Below, in pieces: positions 1 through 12,999 of a DNA stretch of 64,000 bases. Each line of letters opens with the position of its first letter. Within the stretch, counting starts at the first letter, position 1. The DNA is from Aphis gossypii (taxonomy: Eukaryota > Arthropoda > Insecta > Hemiptera > Aphididae). The stretch is from positions 49,993,213 to 50,057,212 of the forward strand of contig NC_065531.1 of the NCBI RefSeq assembly GCF_020184175.1, in the 5' to 3' direction. The notes under the pieces are model-generated. The model searched no databases. It had not been told where the DNA came from and saw only the letters and a list, made by a program, of their open reading frames with translations. The translations under genes and the position numbers were made by a program.

Positions 1-719
1 AACGATTATTTTTATGTCATATTCTCATCATTGAAATCTAAGACTATAAACCTAACCTAACCCCACGATTCATCCTTTTTTCTTTTTTCTCCGTTACCAT
101 ATTCATTTATTGGTTTTATGTGTACAATTCAATAATGCATATGTAGTGTTCTAGATCTGATAATAGTTCAAATTTGAAAATGTTATACTTTAAAAAAAAT
201 ATTTTAATGAAATTATGAGAAATATATTTTTCTATGCATAATCTGGAATAGTGATAACTGGTTAGACATCGTAAACAATTAATATTGATTATTTATCATC
301 GTTATAAATAGTCGTTGTTCGGTAATATTTTATATTATCTATAATATCTCATTAATGACTATATGATCTTATAACTTGATTAGTTATTACGTCTTATGAA
401 TTCACTCACTATTTTTTGTTATGCTTTTTGGAGTCAAATGATGGTTTTAAAGTTTATAGAGAATTTGTTTGCATATAATTCTGTATTGAATACTATAGCA
501 ATTTTCAGCACTTTATAAGTAATTATCAGTTACCACGTTGAGATGCTGGTACCGAGGAAACAAAAAAGATGATGATTCATCACGTACGTGATACTTTTGA
601 TATTTGGAATATTCAAAGGGATTAATATTATATTATATTGTAATAAATAATACAAATGTATGATAGAATTATACATACGCAGCGCATAGAGACGTGTGCA
701 TTATTTTAGTTATTACTAC
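1..719. other. AT-rich intergenic DNA
   Basis: No gene seen. Notable only for a CCTAA doublet near 50-60 and a 14-bp palindrome ATCACGTACGTGAT at 579-592. Confidence 0.7.
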
Positions 720-1700
720 TTAATAATAGGTCATATTACTTGACGTATTACGTTTTTTTAAATACTTACTGCATACATAATAATCATAACACATATATAT
801 ATATGTATATTGGTGTATATTGGCGGTCTCGAATGATCGTATATCTCGTTTTCCCGCGTTTGATGTGTAAGCCGCCCCGTGATATCTCATAATATTGACG
901 TGTCTCGGGGGGGTGTCGCCGATACCGACGTACAATGTCGTATTCGTATATTATATGCGTATTGTACACTGTACACGCATTAATAGGCGCATGTAAAATA
1001 TATTTTAAGCGCTGCGTACAGGTGTTATTCGCTTTGGTTATTCTTGACACCGTCGCGGTACGGTCCCATTATTGCGTGATGCATATTATTATAATATATA
1101 CGCGTGCGTATATAGTGGCAAATATGTGGGCGAGGGTGTGTGTACAAGGTACACGCACACATATACATTATGATGCATATATATATATATAAAATCGTTA
1201 AGCTGGTATTGAGCGATGTTTTCATTGGACCGTGAAAGATACAATCTTCAAAACCGATGTGTATATATATATAGGTACGCACCGCTCACAGGGACGGACT
1301 ATACTGCCGGAGGAGGGTGCGCAACGCACCGCACCCTGTTGCGAGGGTGTTTATATATTATATTATATACGTATAGATACATACATTCGTATACGTCTAT
1401 ATATTTCAATATCCTATATTTATATAATATACACACGTGCGCGCACACACACACGCACAGATATATACGCTTATACTCCCTCATCGCCGGGGACCGTATA
1501 CGCCGCGACGTGTGTGTGCGCGCGCGCAAGTGTGTGTTTGTGTGTATAGACAACTAGGGGAGGGCAACAGCTGGGAAATTTCAAAACTGACGCCATTTTG
1601 ATTTCTCCCCGCAGTATACCCTTCCCCTCAACAGCAACGGTGGCGATTTTCTCCTCGCCTCGGGCCCATGCTACGTACCTATATATATATATTATACATC
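720..1700. other. CpG- and simple-repeat-rich island
   Basis: Dense in CG, CA/TG and TA dinucleotides, with alternating purine-pyrimidine runs at about 1432-1458 and 1510-1527. Several overlapping open frames here are low complexity (Tyr/Ile/Thr/His runs) and not credible as genes. Confidence 0.6.
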
Positions 1701-1738
1701 CATAGGTACACAGATTATTTAGCTGATGTTATGTACAT

Positions 1739-1762
1739 GAGAGAGAGAGAGAGAGAGAGAGA
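1739..1762. repeat. (GA)n microsatellite
   Basis: About twelve GA units; a second (AG)10 run lies at 23641-23660. Confidence 0.95.
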
Positions 1763-4700
1763 TGGCCATGATGTTTTTTCACTTGCGTGTTAATTGATAT
1801 ATTATGAAAAAAACTAAAACGTTAAAAAAATTTATAAATTACAAAACTTTGCGCGTTTTGTGACTTTGCACCCTTTCGAGTACGCGATGGCCGGCGAGTG
1901 CGGGGCCGACGTGGGCGGAGGGGTTTAGCAGCATAAAACGACGTTTACTTTTTCAATTTAATTTTAATTTAATTTAATTTTTTAAAAAAAAAAACGTCTC
2001 CACCACTCCGTGCGATACGAAATTGAATTACTGACGATGCACACCACACAAACACACATACAGTAATACAGACATATTACATATTTACATATACTGCAGC
2101 CTCTGTCAACGAACAGACTCGGTGAACCGTTTATTTTATTATACGAATATATATTTATATATAATATCATATTATTATTATGTTTTTCCACACGAGACAC
2201 ACTGCACGTGTCGTCGAACGGTGATTGCCGTTTTTTTTTTTGAAAATATTTTTTTTATATACATACAATACGTATAAAATATATAAAACACATTATGTAT
2301 ATATCTTACGCGCACAGCTTTTACGCTTTCCACGGAATATAAACCACTGTAACTGTTTACCTCAAATAATTCTTTATAATTCGCACAAATGTGGATAATA
2401 TTATACTATAGGATGAATAAAATTATAGAAGATTATTTCAATAGATTTTGTTTTCAAGTTCGCGAGTTTATGATGTAGACGTATTATAATGAGTCACTGT
2501 GTCAAGTTTTTAATTCCCGTGTAATGCTATGAGTTAAAAACCGCAGATGTTATTTTATTTTAATATTTTAATTTTTGTCTGTCAATATAATACATACGCA
2601 GTACCCACGTACCTACATTATAGTATTATACTGACAGATACTGCTTAATGCTTATAAAGTATAATAGTGTCTACAGTGTAAATTACAAACTACATTATTG
2701 TAAACATATATTAAACACTGGTGTCTACCGTCTGGTAGTTGAGATTTAAAATGATTTCATCTTTATTTTGTTTAAAAAATTATTAAATACAGTAAAAAAG
2801 AAAATTGTACCTGAAATTGTGAAACAAATGTTAGAAAAGTATAAATAATTATATTTTATATCAATCAAATAACTTGGTGTTATTCTACACACTACTGAGC
2901 TATTAGTTTATCACATATAAATATATTTATTTTATTATTTTAGGTATTTAATTAATAAGCGGGAATTCATTGTAAAGGTAGTATGGTACAATATTTATGA
3001 CATTGAAAAACATAATAAGCTAAACTATAAAACTCTAACATAATATAGGTATTATATTATAATACTATACACAATTAATAAAACAACTTTTGAAAACTTT
3101 GTTAAAAATTGAAAAAAGTAAGCACCTTATGCTATGGTGCTCATTGGCTAAGCGCATCATTCGATCAATTGGATTATTCGTAGTTAGTATCGTGAATGGG
3201 GATCGTCAAGATAAAAGAGCTGGAACTCTTGAAGTTATTTTGGGAGTACCGAGTACTAATATATATATATATATAAGTCAGCCTATCAACTTGTTCAAGC
3301 ATAATAACTTACCTGAGACTTGACGCCTGACACACGTTTAATGAGTTAGGTTCGAACTTGTTTGGGTTGAAATATTGTTCGCAAGGCGTGTTGAGAATTG
3401 ATACGTATGAAAATCGTTGCGATGCGTTTAATAATAATAAAATGATGTACGTTGTTATTGCATAATTAGGACCCCATTATATTCGTTTTCACAATCACGG
3501 TCTGTGCAAACTTCAACTGATAAAAACAAAACACATTGATGTGAATATAGACTTTAGGTGATCAATTACCATATTATTATACTGTCTGGATTTACGTTAT
3601 TTTCACACTGGTACTCGGAAATATAGACAAAAACGAACGACGATGGTCTTGTTGAAAAATTATAATTGGCGGGTAAGACAAGTCCGTTTTCAACGCACCG
3701 TTGCTAACATACAGTAGGTAGGTAGTAGGACAGGTTCGTCTATGGACCAGTATTTCTATGAAACAGGACATTTAATTGACAATATTTACTATTAATGTGT
3801 CTTAAAAAAAGAAGTAATGCATTTTTTGCACTATATTATTAAGTAATAAAATTATGGAGATGAGTTTCTTAATTTTATAATTACAAATTACATAGGTATC
3901 TATATTCTATATAGATACTTTAATTGTATGCGGCTAATTTGTTTTTATTATCTTATGCGCAATATTAATATTTCAACGAGCGATAACGGGCATAGTGTAT
4001 AATATATGCTTTTGCATTACAGGTTATGTATTTTCACATTCGTGTAAAAAATCGAATGACTTGTCGATTAAATGTTATTCGATAATCGCTGTGTTATTTA
4101 TATGGTATTTATAGTCGATTTACGGAGTTTTGTAATTTTACATACTATTTATACGTATTTTATTTTAAAATATAATGATTAATGAACATTTTACATGTTA
4201 AGGTAGGTAGTACTGTATTTATTTTATCTATAACCTCTCTGATAATTTCAACAGTTGGAAAATACAAAATACGAAATTTCATTTATTCTGTGCCTATACC
4301 TAGTTGATTTATGTTCTAAATTTATAACATAATTATATTGAAATTGTTTAAGATATAACTACATAATTAATAATAGAATATCAACAAAAATACATAAACA
4401 TAACATCAATACTGAATATAAGGAGCTTGAAGACAGAAAGGCGTATAAATAATAGGTAATAACAAAATCGATAAAATAATATATTATAGCAGGTATGAAT
4501 GTATCGGATTACTGGTTTGATTATTTTTGATTGTAAGATAACTGTAGTAAAAATAGCGTTGAAAATGATTTTAACTTTTTATACCTAACGGATTGAGGTC
4601 AGAAGGGAATTTTAACAATAATAATTTAATGTAAGGATTTTTGAGTAGGTATCTATAGGTAAGATGGTTTAAGATTAGAATCGACAGTGCAGTAAGAATG

Positions 4701-5701
4701 AAGATACAACTTAAGAGGAGCATCGGGGAATGGGGGAAATATCGGAAATTCGGAAGTTTTCTTAAGTCTATAGGTAGTATTATTTATATGAATACAAACT
4801 TTAAGTATTTAATTTTGTTGATTTTTACGGATTATGTAGCATAATATTATTGTGTATTCAGTTGTATACTTGTATAGTTGTATATCTCCAGGTACTAACT
4901 ACTAATATCATACTGATAAATTGCTCGATAAATTTATTTAGGTACATAGTGTACAAGTAACTACTTAATATGTATACTATTTGAATGCAGTCTTTTCGTA
5001 AAATTGAATTCAGTTTATTGACATAGTCTTAAACCAAGTTGCTAATTATGAAATAGCTATGATAATTTTTCTAATAGATTTTGCTTTTGCTATTAGCTTA
5101 TAGTTATTCACATTTATATTTTCTAATTATAGAACTAGCATAACTGTCAATTAAAACTGCACAAAAAATATGAAACTTTAAATGCTCAGAATTTAGGTTA
5201 TATTATTATATGTGTACTGTAATGGATCAATTATATTTGTAGTTAACAACTTTAATAATTTAATAATTATCTTATTAATGCCAGCATCTGTATCATTTTC
5301 AAAATTTTTAAAATTTTGTAAGACATTATTTTATCTTGTTATATTGCATTAAAAACGTTATCATGCGAAATGTTCAACAGTGGATTATTACTTACTTATC
5401 ATATTATACGTGTTTATTTTTTTAGACAATGTTTGGTCTCTTTCAAAAAAATGTTTGCAATTTTCTTAATTTGTCAATTACATTTGTCACTTGATTTTAT
5501 TAACTAATATTTCATTTATTTATTTATATGTGTCTATTAAGAGTTGGAATTTATTATTTCTTTAATTAATTTCCGAGTTGATTTTGTATTAAATGCTAGA
5601 TTATTAAATTAATTTTTGTTGGCTTATTATATATTAGTAAAATTATTTTTGTATTGTGTAATATGACAATAAAATGTTATTATTATAATTTTTATCTGCA
5701 G
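1763..5701. other. AT-rich intergenic DNA
   Basis: No convincing gene. A small CpG-rich patch lies at 1855-1930. A somewhat GC-richer patch at 3120-3330 has a short open frame without recognisable features. Confidence 0.6.
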
Positions 5702-5758
5702 ACGAACACAATAATAATAGAAGACCACGAAAAGTGAACTTCGTTTACAAGTATTAAG
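5702..5758 (+). ncRNA. candidate 57-nt non-coding exon
   Basis: Bounded by TTTTTATCTGCAG and AAG|GTAAGT, both near consensus. All three frames contain a stop, so it would be a 5' UTR or long-non-coding-RNA exon. No partner exon identified. Confidence 0.4.
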
Positions 5759-8700
5759 GTAAGTCGAGATTACGTATACACATTACACTGTTATATGCTA
5801 GGTAGGTACTGTACATTGAATTTAAACGATTCCTTTTAAAGTTATCAGTTGTTACTTGTTTTTAACTTTAACTCTTATAGAAAAAATATAAACATCATAA
5901 ATATAATTAAAACAAATTATAGTTAAATGTCCATTTAAAATTTGAATTACGTTATAGAGGACATAATAATATTGATACCGTTATAATAGGTAAAACTGTT
6001 AACAATTTTTATAATACATCATAATAATATACGTAATACAATATTACAATTGTTAATTTTCCACCCTTATATATATAAAATATAAATACGATTCATTGTA
6101 GAAGAATTATTTTAAAATCGTAATCGACTAGTATAATATGTAGGGCGATTTTATGTATTAAGGCGCAAGAACATAATGATGTTCGTACTTATAACACCAT
6201 GGTCATATTATATAGGTACCTACGTTTAGTATATAGGGCAAAATGCACGAGAGCTAGCACGGAATAAAGGGAGGATCGGATGGCTTTTGTAGATTTGTGT
6301 GTGCGCAACGTGTTATGTAAGTGATATGACAGGAAGAGGCGGACCGTCGTGTGTTTATAATATAATATTAATATGACGTCTATAAACGATATGGCTGTAT
6401 CAAATAGCGTTAACAAAAGATTCTGGTGACAAAACCGGCGGCGGCGGTGGCGGTTTATTTTCCTAAAGTGTACCTATTATAATATATGTGCAGTATAATA
6501 TATTATTATTTATTATAAATATTTATAATATAAAAAAAGTACGAGACGCACCCACGGTCATGTACACGGCGCAAACACTGTGAACAGATAGTGTTCCTTT
6601 TTTTGTTTCACGCACTAACGAATTTGCAATATCAAAAAACTGAGCATTCCGGCAAAAGAGAGGAGGGAGCGTACGTTAGTATAATATACAGATCCGTACT
6701 GGGCACGTGTCCGAGCACGTGTGTCTTGCTCGCCTGATCGGCAGTGGGTATAGAGCGAGTGACAAGTTAATTTGATGTGAAATGGAACCGGCTTGTATAT
6801 ATATATATAATATCATGCCCTTAGTCTTGGTATAGGTTTTATTTTTCCGAGGGTCGTCTCGTGGAGGAGTGATGGGTGTCGTGGGTGTGGGCATAGGACG
6901 TGTAAAAAAGTTTTCACACCGAAACGATTGCGCACGCGTCCGCTTGACAATAACTTTTACACGTGTCCGGTTCTTTTATGTGTTTTATTTTCTAGCGCTC
7001 GCCCGCGCGCAATCGGTACACGAGTATCGTTTGCAAATGGGGACGATTAATTTTTTTCGACCGAAGGGACGCCGCGGCGCGCGACCGTTCACGAGTAGAT
7101 TTGACGTCTCAATATATTATCGTGCATAAATATTGTATGTATATGTATAATATTTTATATGATATAACATATTATATAAATCGGTTGTAGACCAAACGCG
7201 TGCCGGGCTCCGAAGTCGCGTTTATTATTGTATATATTTGTTTTGATTTGACACGTCCCTTTTCGTAATTTTTTGTTCGACTTAACAATCGTATTATAAC
7301 GCGTATAAATTTGATAGGCGTAAGGCGGGTGGCCGAGTCATTGTCAGTTTGTCACCGCCGTCGCTTGTTGACTGTATTAAATTAAGAATTAAAAACTAAT
7401 ATCGCGATAACAGCTAAATGTAGCATTGTAGCATTATGTATTTAATAATAATAATAATATCTGACTGTTTCGGGTTTTATCACTATTATACCATATGAAC
7501 TGATACACTGTGATACAGTGTGTGGGCGACACGATAATCATCTATATTCTATAATCTATAATATGTTATAATACGTAGTGTATTATAATGTATACAAACA
7601 CTTTTTTTATGTATGTCATGTTTTTGTATAAAAGTAGAAAATCGATTTAAAAGTCAATTGTGAAATTGTTGGAGCCCATGCGTAAATAAGTACTATAGAC
7701 TGCAACTTAGATGTAGGTATAGCTGAATAAGATTTATTTCATTCCTGTACACTGTTGTAGAGATTGCAGTAGTGTTTAGGTACATATATCTATATACAAT
7801 AAATAATAATAATAATATAGTTCCCAAGGATAAAAAATCACTAAACCTTTTAGAATTCTGCAAACTAGAGCAATACATGTATTATAGTTTTATAATAACG
7901 TGTATTTTTATTCCTGACACCTTTAGAAACAGTAAAAATACTTAAATTTTTAAATTTAAATTTTGGTTTAGGTGAAAAATGGTGTCTAGTTGAGTATTTT
8001 GAAAAGTCAGAAGTAAAATATAGAAAGTACTGAAGTACAAGATCCTTATAATATAAGTTATAGATACTTCTGGCACCAAATATTAAAAGTTTAGCATAAT
8101 CTCAGAATAATATTTTATTATTATTAATAAATAATATAATAATACAAATTTTAATAATGTTTGAAGTTCAAATATTGACAAAAATTCGTAAAAATCATGG
8201 ATAGGTAATTGGAAATTATTTTGTAGTTATAAATAATGTTGTATACGTAGCTAAGAGTTGAAAATTCAATACAAGATTTTCCATAAGTGTGGTTTAAAAA
8301 TTAAAATAATTGTAAATAACAAATTCCAAAATTCACTCATAAAATAACCATTTACTATCAAATGATTTTAGATTTTTGCTTATAGCTCTGTTTAGAATCG
8401 TTTTTGTATATAACAATGATATTTATCACTGGATTCAAATTTAATACATTCATTATAGTGATTTATTAAACAGCAGAGCGTTACTCACTTAACCACTTTT
8501 TTATATATAGATTTAATAAAAGAGAAAAAAAATCATTACATAACCTATTGATAATTGTTATTCAGTATAAATGTTATGACTTTTCATTTGATCTTAAATT
8601 TCTAATTTAGTAAAAGTGAATTAAACAATGACCATAAAATAGTGTTTACAAAAGGAGTGGTACCCCGCAAAATGTTTATGTGTTATTTCGCTTATCTAAA

Positions 8701-9105
8701 CTTCAAATATTTATATATTATCTAATATACTACTTGTTCGAAATTTGATTTTTAGAATAACATTCTGCTATGATATTATAAATGTATATTGTAATTTAAA
8801 ATAGTAAAAAAATAAAAATAAAACAATTGTAAAAAATATCATTTTTCCAACTGCAATATCGTCGTGTGACCATATAAAATTATATAAAATAAGTTTTTCA
8901 TAAACGTTAGTGCTTTCTGAAATACAGAGTGTCTTATGTTAAATGGATAATACAGTTAATACATCATTATAGGTGTATAGGTACATTTGATAGGTAGTAG
9001 GTACAATATATAGATCCAAATTCATTCACCGTAATAATTGGTTAATTAATGATCATTTTTCGATGTTTTGTTTTAAAATACAAAATATATTAAATCACAA
9101 ATAAT
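5759..9105. other. intergenic DNA with CpG-rich island at 6240-7380
   Basis: The island has CG-rich segments (for example 7005-7090) between A/T repeats. Beyond it lies AT-rich DNA with the dispersed repeat copy at 8385-8480. No gene seen. Confidence 0.6.
8385..8480. repeat. dispersed repeat fragment, copy 1
   Basis: Contains TTTAGAATCGTTTTTGTATA followed by ACAATGAT, TTTATCACTG, TTCAAATTTAATAC and CATTATAGTGA. The same order of blocks recurs at about 59296-59400 (AAAATCGTTTACAATGATTT, ATCATTGAGTTAAATTTTAA, ACTATTATAGAGA), and shorter pieces at 11799-11845 and 22750-22790. I recall this type of sequence from aphid genomes; the family is unnamed here. Confidence 0.5.
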
Positions 9106-9339
9106 TTAATACAATATATATATATATGTCAACTTGACCTTAAACTCTTTCCTAGTTCTTGCCTTCTTGGCACGCACGTTTTCTTGGCCCAATCTTATAA
9201 TTTGTGGTGAAGTGAATTTATGTTGATTGTCGAACAAATTTGGTATACACATCTATGCATGATAATTGATAATAAAATGATTTATACTCACTGATCGTAC
9301 CGTGGGGTACACGAGGTCGGTATAATGTATAGTCATCAT
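9106..9339 (-). pseudogene. small protein-like frame with one internal stop
   Basis: ATG-ATG start at 9339, 28 codons, TAG at 9255-9253, then ATG and 47 more codons in the same frame to TAA at 9108-9106. The second part is basic and protein-like (FTSPQIIRLGQENVRAKKAR). GTGAGT at 9291 and CATAG at 9253 would form a 39-nt intron that removes the TAG in phase 0, which is short for an insect intron. Could be a tiny gene, a pseudogene or chance; the opposite strand is also partly open. Confidence 0.28.
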
Positions 9340-10410
9340 ACGAGTGGTTTTTTTCTTTTGTTATTATCAATAAGCACACTGCGGGAGATGCGGCATTCTT
9401 AATGTTATTACCGGTCGCTCTCGTTGAGACTTATGCCACATATAAGCTACCAAGTATACAAGACTTACCATATGAAAGTACAGGTTGGAGGGTTAAAGGG
9501 ACAACATCAAAAAGCGCGCGCACACACACACATACAAATATTATATTGGTCCCCGGGGTGCAGTGCTATGTATGTGTATACAAGAGTTGTGAGTATACAC
9601 GGCTGTGGGTTGTGGTCGGACCATAATCTAATATCGCGGCGTCGTTTTGCCGGTCGCAACTACTACGGGTCTCGGCTAAACGCATTACACATATTACATA
9701 GTTCGACGACCGTATCATAATATAGTTATTACGACGATGTATACTACTGCCATGATATAAACACTGGTAAACGTAGACATATATTATATATATATATATA
9801 TACAATTTATAGTTATCGTATGTACATATATACATATATATATATATAGTTCATACGCATAAAGCGCGACCGCCCGTCGCCGTCAACGCACTTTTTTCAC
9901 GTTCACGGACCGCCGAGTTTTATTACAGAAGTTGTCACAGTGTGCGGTCGACGTATCTTTTTCAAAGGCCCGTAAAACGGTTCCAAAAGTCGGCTGATAT
10001 GTATTATACATATATATATATAAGTGATAATATAGAGTATAAATGCAAAATGCATAAAACGTATTTAGGCGAAACAGATGGCGTCGTGACGATATACAAT
10101 ATAATAACATGATCATATTACAAAATATGTAATTTTTTATTTATTATAAACTTAAAAGTTGTAACTTATTGTACATATATTTCATAAGATTCACAATATT
10201 GTCGGCGACTCTGTCCTACGTCGATTTTCACCATTGTTGTGATGAACAGATAACATCATTTTATAATGGTACCTATATCATTCACATTATTTTTTATGTT
10301 AACACTATGACTTTTGTATAGGTACAAATATTTTATGCGTTACAAAAAATGTACGGATTTTTGTAGTTTACAATGATAAATGGTCAATATTTTGGCAGTA
10401 ATAGTAGGTA
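9340..10410. other. intergenic DNA with small CpG-rich islands
   Basis: GC-richer at about 9380-9720 and 9860-9990 with CA repeats. Short open frames on both strands are low complexity. No gene seen. Confidence 0.55.
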
Positions 10411-10618
10411 CAATAAACCAATGTTTCCCAAACTTTGGTCCGTGGACCCTTAGGTGTCCGCTCGTGTATCGGAAGGGGTCCGCGAACATAAATTGAAAAT
10501 ACTATACGAGTATACCATATATAAAAACAAAAAATTTATATTTATTAAAGGGGTTCGCAATCATTTTTATTTCTAAGGGGTCCAGCAGAGAAAATATTTG
10601 GAAAATGTTGCAATAGAC
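10411..10618. mobile_element. hAT-like MITE (192 bp) with 8-bp TSD
   Basis: Element 10419-10610. Left end CAATGTTTCCCAAACTTTGG, right end the degenerate inverse (ATATTTGGAAAATGTTG). Flanked by CAATAAAC (10411-10418) and CAATAGAC (10611-10618), 7 of 8 identical, as expected for a hAT 8-bp duplication. Inside are repeated GGGGTCCGCG/GGGGTTCGC-type blocks. No coding capacity. Confidence 0.72.
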
Positions 10619-11223
10619 TATTAGGTCTTCATGATACGCTCGGGCTTCATTTGAAAAAATTAAAAAATATATCTTTTTATATAAGTATTCAATAATTAAC
10701 TAATCCAAATCGATCTCGTGTAACTATATAGGTAGTATGGTAATTGGTATTATAATATTCATACAGTTGTATATTGGTATACGAGATGAAATATTGTGTT
10801 CGATTAGGTACTAAAATTCTTAAATGATCTTCAAAATTCTGCATTTTAAAAATGACTACGCTTTTCATAAATAGAATAGGTCGTTTTATATTAAGTTGCC
10901 ACTCATTAAACGCCAGTATAATATTCCATAAATTTCATCTCAAATACGACTTTTTTTTTATTCTGTATTATATTTATTGCGGGTGGACGGTGGAATATAT
11001 GGTAGTGTCATATATTTTACAATAATATCTATTTAAATATAAACAGCATGATGATTAGTGTTATAATTATGTTAAAATCGAATTTATAGTTCATTACCAT
11101 TATTAACAATATATAAAATATAATCATTTTTAGAAAAAAATGTTTAATTAAATAATCTCTCATAATTGTTGGAAATATAAAACAATTTCAATAACAATAT
11201 AATATATTATTATGTAACATCTT

Positions 11224-11339
<116 letters not shown>

Positions 11340-11892
11340 CTCGTATATATATTTCCATAAAATAAATTTAGAATTAAGCACTGGAAAGTGGAAATGATTT
11401 AAGTCACTAATATATTTGTTTTTATGTGTTAGATATTATTACAAATAATATCGCAATGCGTGGCCATTAAAAACGTGAGAATGATATCGAGTTATAGAAA
11501 TTATGTACACAATGATATTTTAAAAATATTTAGATTAATTTTAAGTTATTACCTATATTTATACTAGAAATCTATTCATATCGTTTTACGGCAAGTTATT
11601 ATTATCTCAAAAGTTAATATATAAATGTATAGTGTTATACTAACTAATAACATAATATATGCGAATTTTTCGGTAAAAATTTATTCAATCTACTGTAGAC
11701 TCTTATAAATAGTAAAATAAATAACTATAATAATAGTATTAAATAAATAATATATTATAAAATATACTTAGTAATATAGACATACTGTATATTCACTCAG
11801 AATCGTTTTTCCTGTGTAATGGTTTGTTATTGAATTTACATTTAATATTTATTTGTCTACTTTCAAAACTATTTTGTTAGCTTGCTGAATTT

Positions 11893-12052
11893 GACAGTGG
11901 TGGATTTAGACTTTTGAGAACATTGTATTTGAGCATAACAAATTGCAGATTATGTATAAATTATTATTTTTTGAATTAAAAAAATAGAGTGAGATTGAAG
12001 AAAGTGATAATTCAGGCATATCCGATAATTTATGTCTAGATCCACCACTATC
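11893..12052. mobile_element. short TIR element (MITE-like)
   Basis: GACAGTGGTGGATTTAGAC (11893-11911) and GTCTAGATCCACCACTATC (12034-12052) are inverted repeats matching at 17 of 19 bases, enclosing about 120 bp of AT-rich DNA. The CAGTGGYGGA end resembles hAT-type MITEs. I could not see a clear target duplication. A lone related end, CAGTGGTGGAGTTAG, occurs at 47356-47370. Confidence 0.55.
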
Positions 12053-12507
12053 ACATTTACTGTAGACTGTAGAGTGTCCGACAATTTATTTTATTATGAC
12101 TGTTTTTCTAATTAATATTTTTGAAAATTATTAGTGTAGGTACAATTAGTCAAATATTTATTACAAATTAAAGTTTTTTTTTATTTTCATAATCCCAAAA
12201 TTAAAAAACGCAATAGAACTCTTTGAAAACCTAATTTTTTGATCATAATTATTAATTATAGTTAAAACATCTCCGAGTATGAAAAATAAAATTCATTATA
12301 ATTATATGTGTCCTCATTATAAGATTGTGCAGCCATAAATTTTATGGTCGTTGAGGTTTTCAGTGACTTTTTGATAAATGTTCAGCTAGATTGGTTTGAT
12401 AATTATTAGAAACTCCTAGAAATAAAAATGTTGAACTACTGACTGGAAATTACCTCTTAATTAACAAATTTGAAATTACATAGTCTAATGTATTAAACTT
12501 AATGCAG

Positions 12508-12999
12508 TTATGTAATAATGTATATAAAGTGGTAGTTCCATATAGTCAACGATCCAATGAAAATAATGAAACCGATGAAAATTGGTTTTTCAAACAAGAA
12601 AACTTTTTTGAGACTTATATGTGGTTTTAATGTTCTATGATTCGACGTTTTTGTTTCTATGGATTTCTGATAATTGCCATATAGCTCTTTACGCTGTTGA
12701 GTCACATCAGAAATCTATAATGATATTTTTTTCATATTAGGTGCTACCTCATCCGATCAAGTAGAAATGTATACTTTTCGCCGTAAAGTGATTAAATAGT
12801 CTAATCGCTCTTCGTAAGGCAACGTTTTCGACCAATCATACAACATATAACATCGTTTTAGTTATCATATTGTCCATAAATACTTTTTTTCTGTGTCTTC
12901 TAATTTGCTACTTGATTTTAATTGTTTGTTAGATTTTAACGGTTTACACAGTAATTCATTCAAAAGCGTACATAATAGAAACACAAAAATAATTCTCAT
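12508..12999 (-). pseudogene. interrupted ORF with signal-peptide-like start
   Basis: One reading frame stays protein-like over 164 codons but carries four internal stops (TGA-TAA together, then TGA, then TAG). It begins MRIIFVFLLCTLLNELLCK, a typical signal peptide, continues with DWSKTLPYEERLDYLITLRR, and ends with a hydrophobic segment (FIGFIIFIGSLTIW) before TAA. A 60-nt stretch 12774-12715 (AAA|GTATAC to TTATAG|ATT) could be an intron removing the last two stops; no intron explains the first two. Either a decayed secreted or membrane protein gene or one with unseen splicing. No family recognised. Confidence 0.5.

Noticed and set aside
3137..3190. tRNA-like A box (TTGGCTAAGCGCATC)
   Set aside because: No B box at the right distance and no stem pairing.
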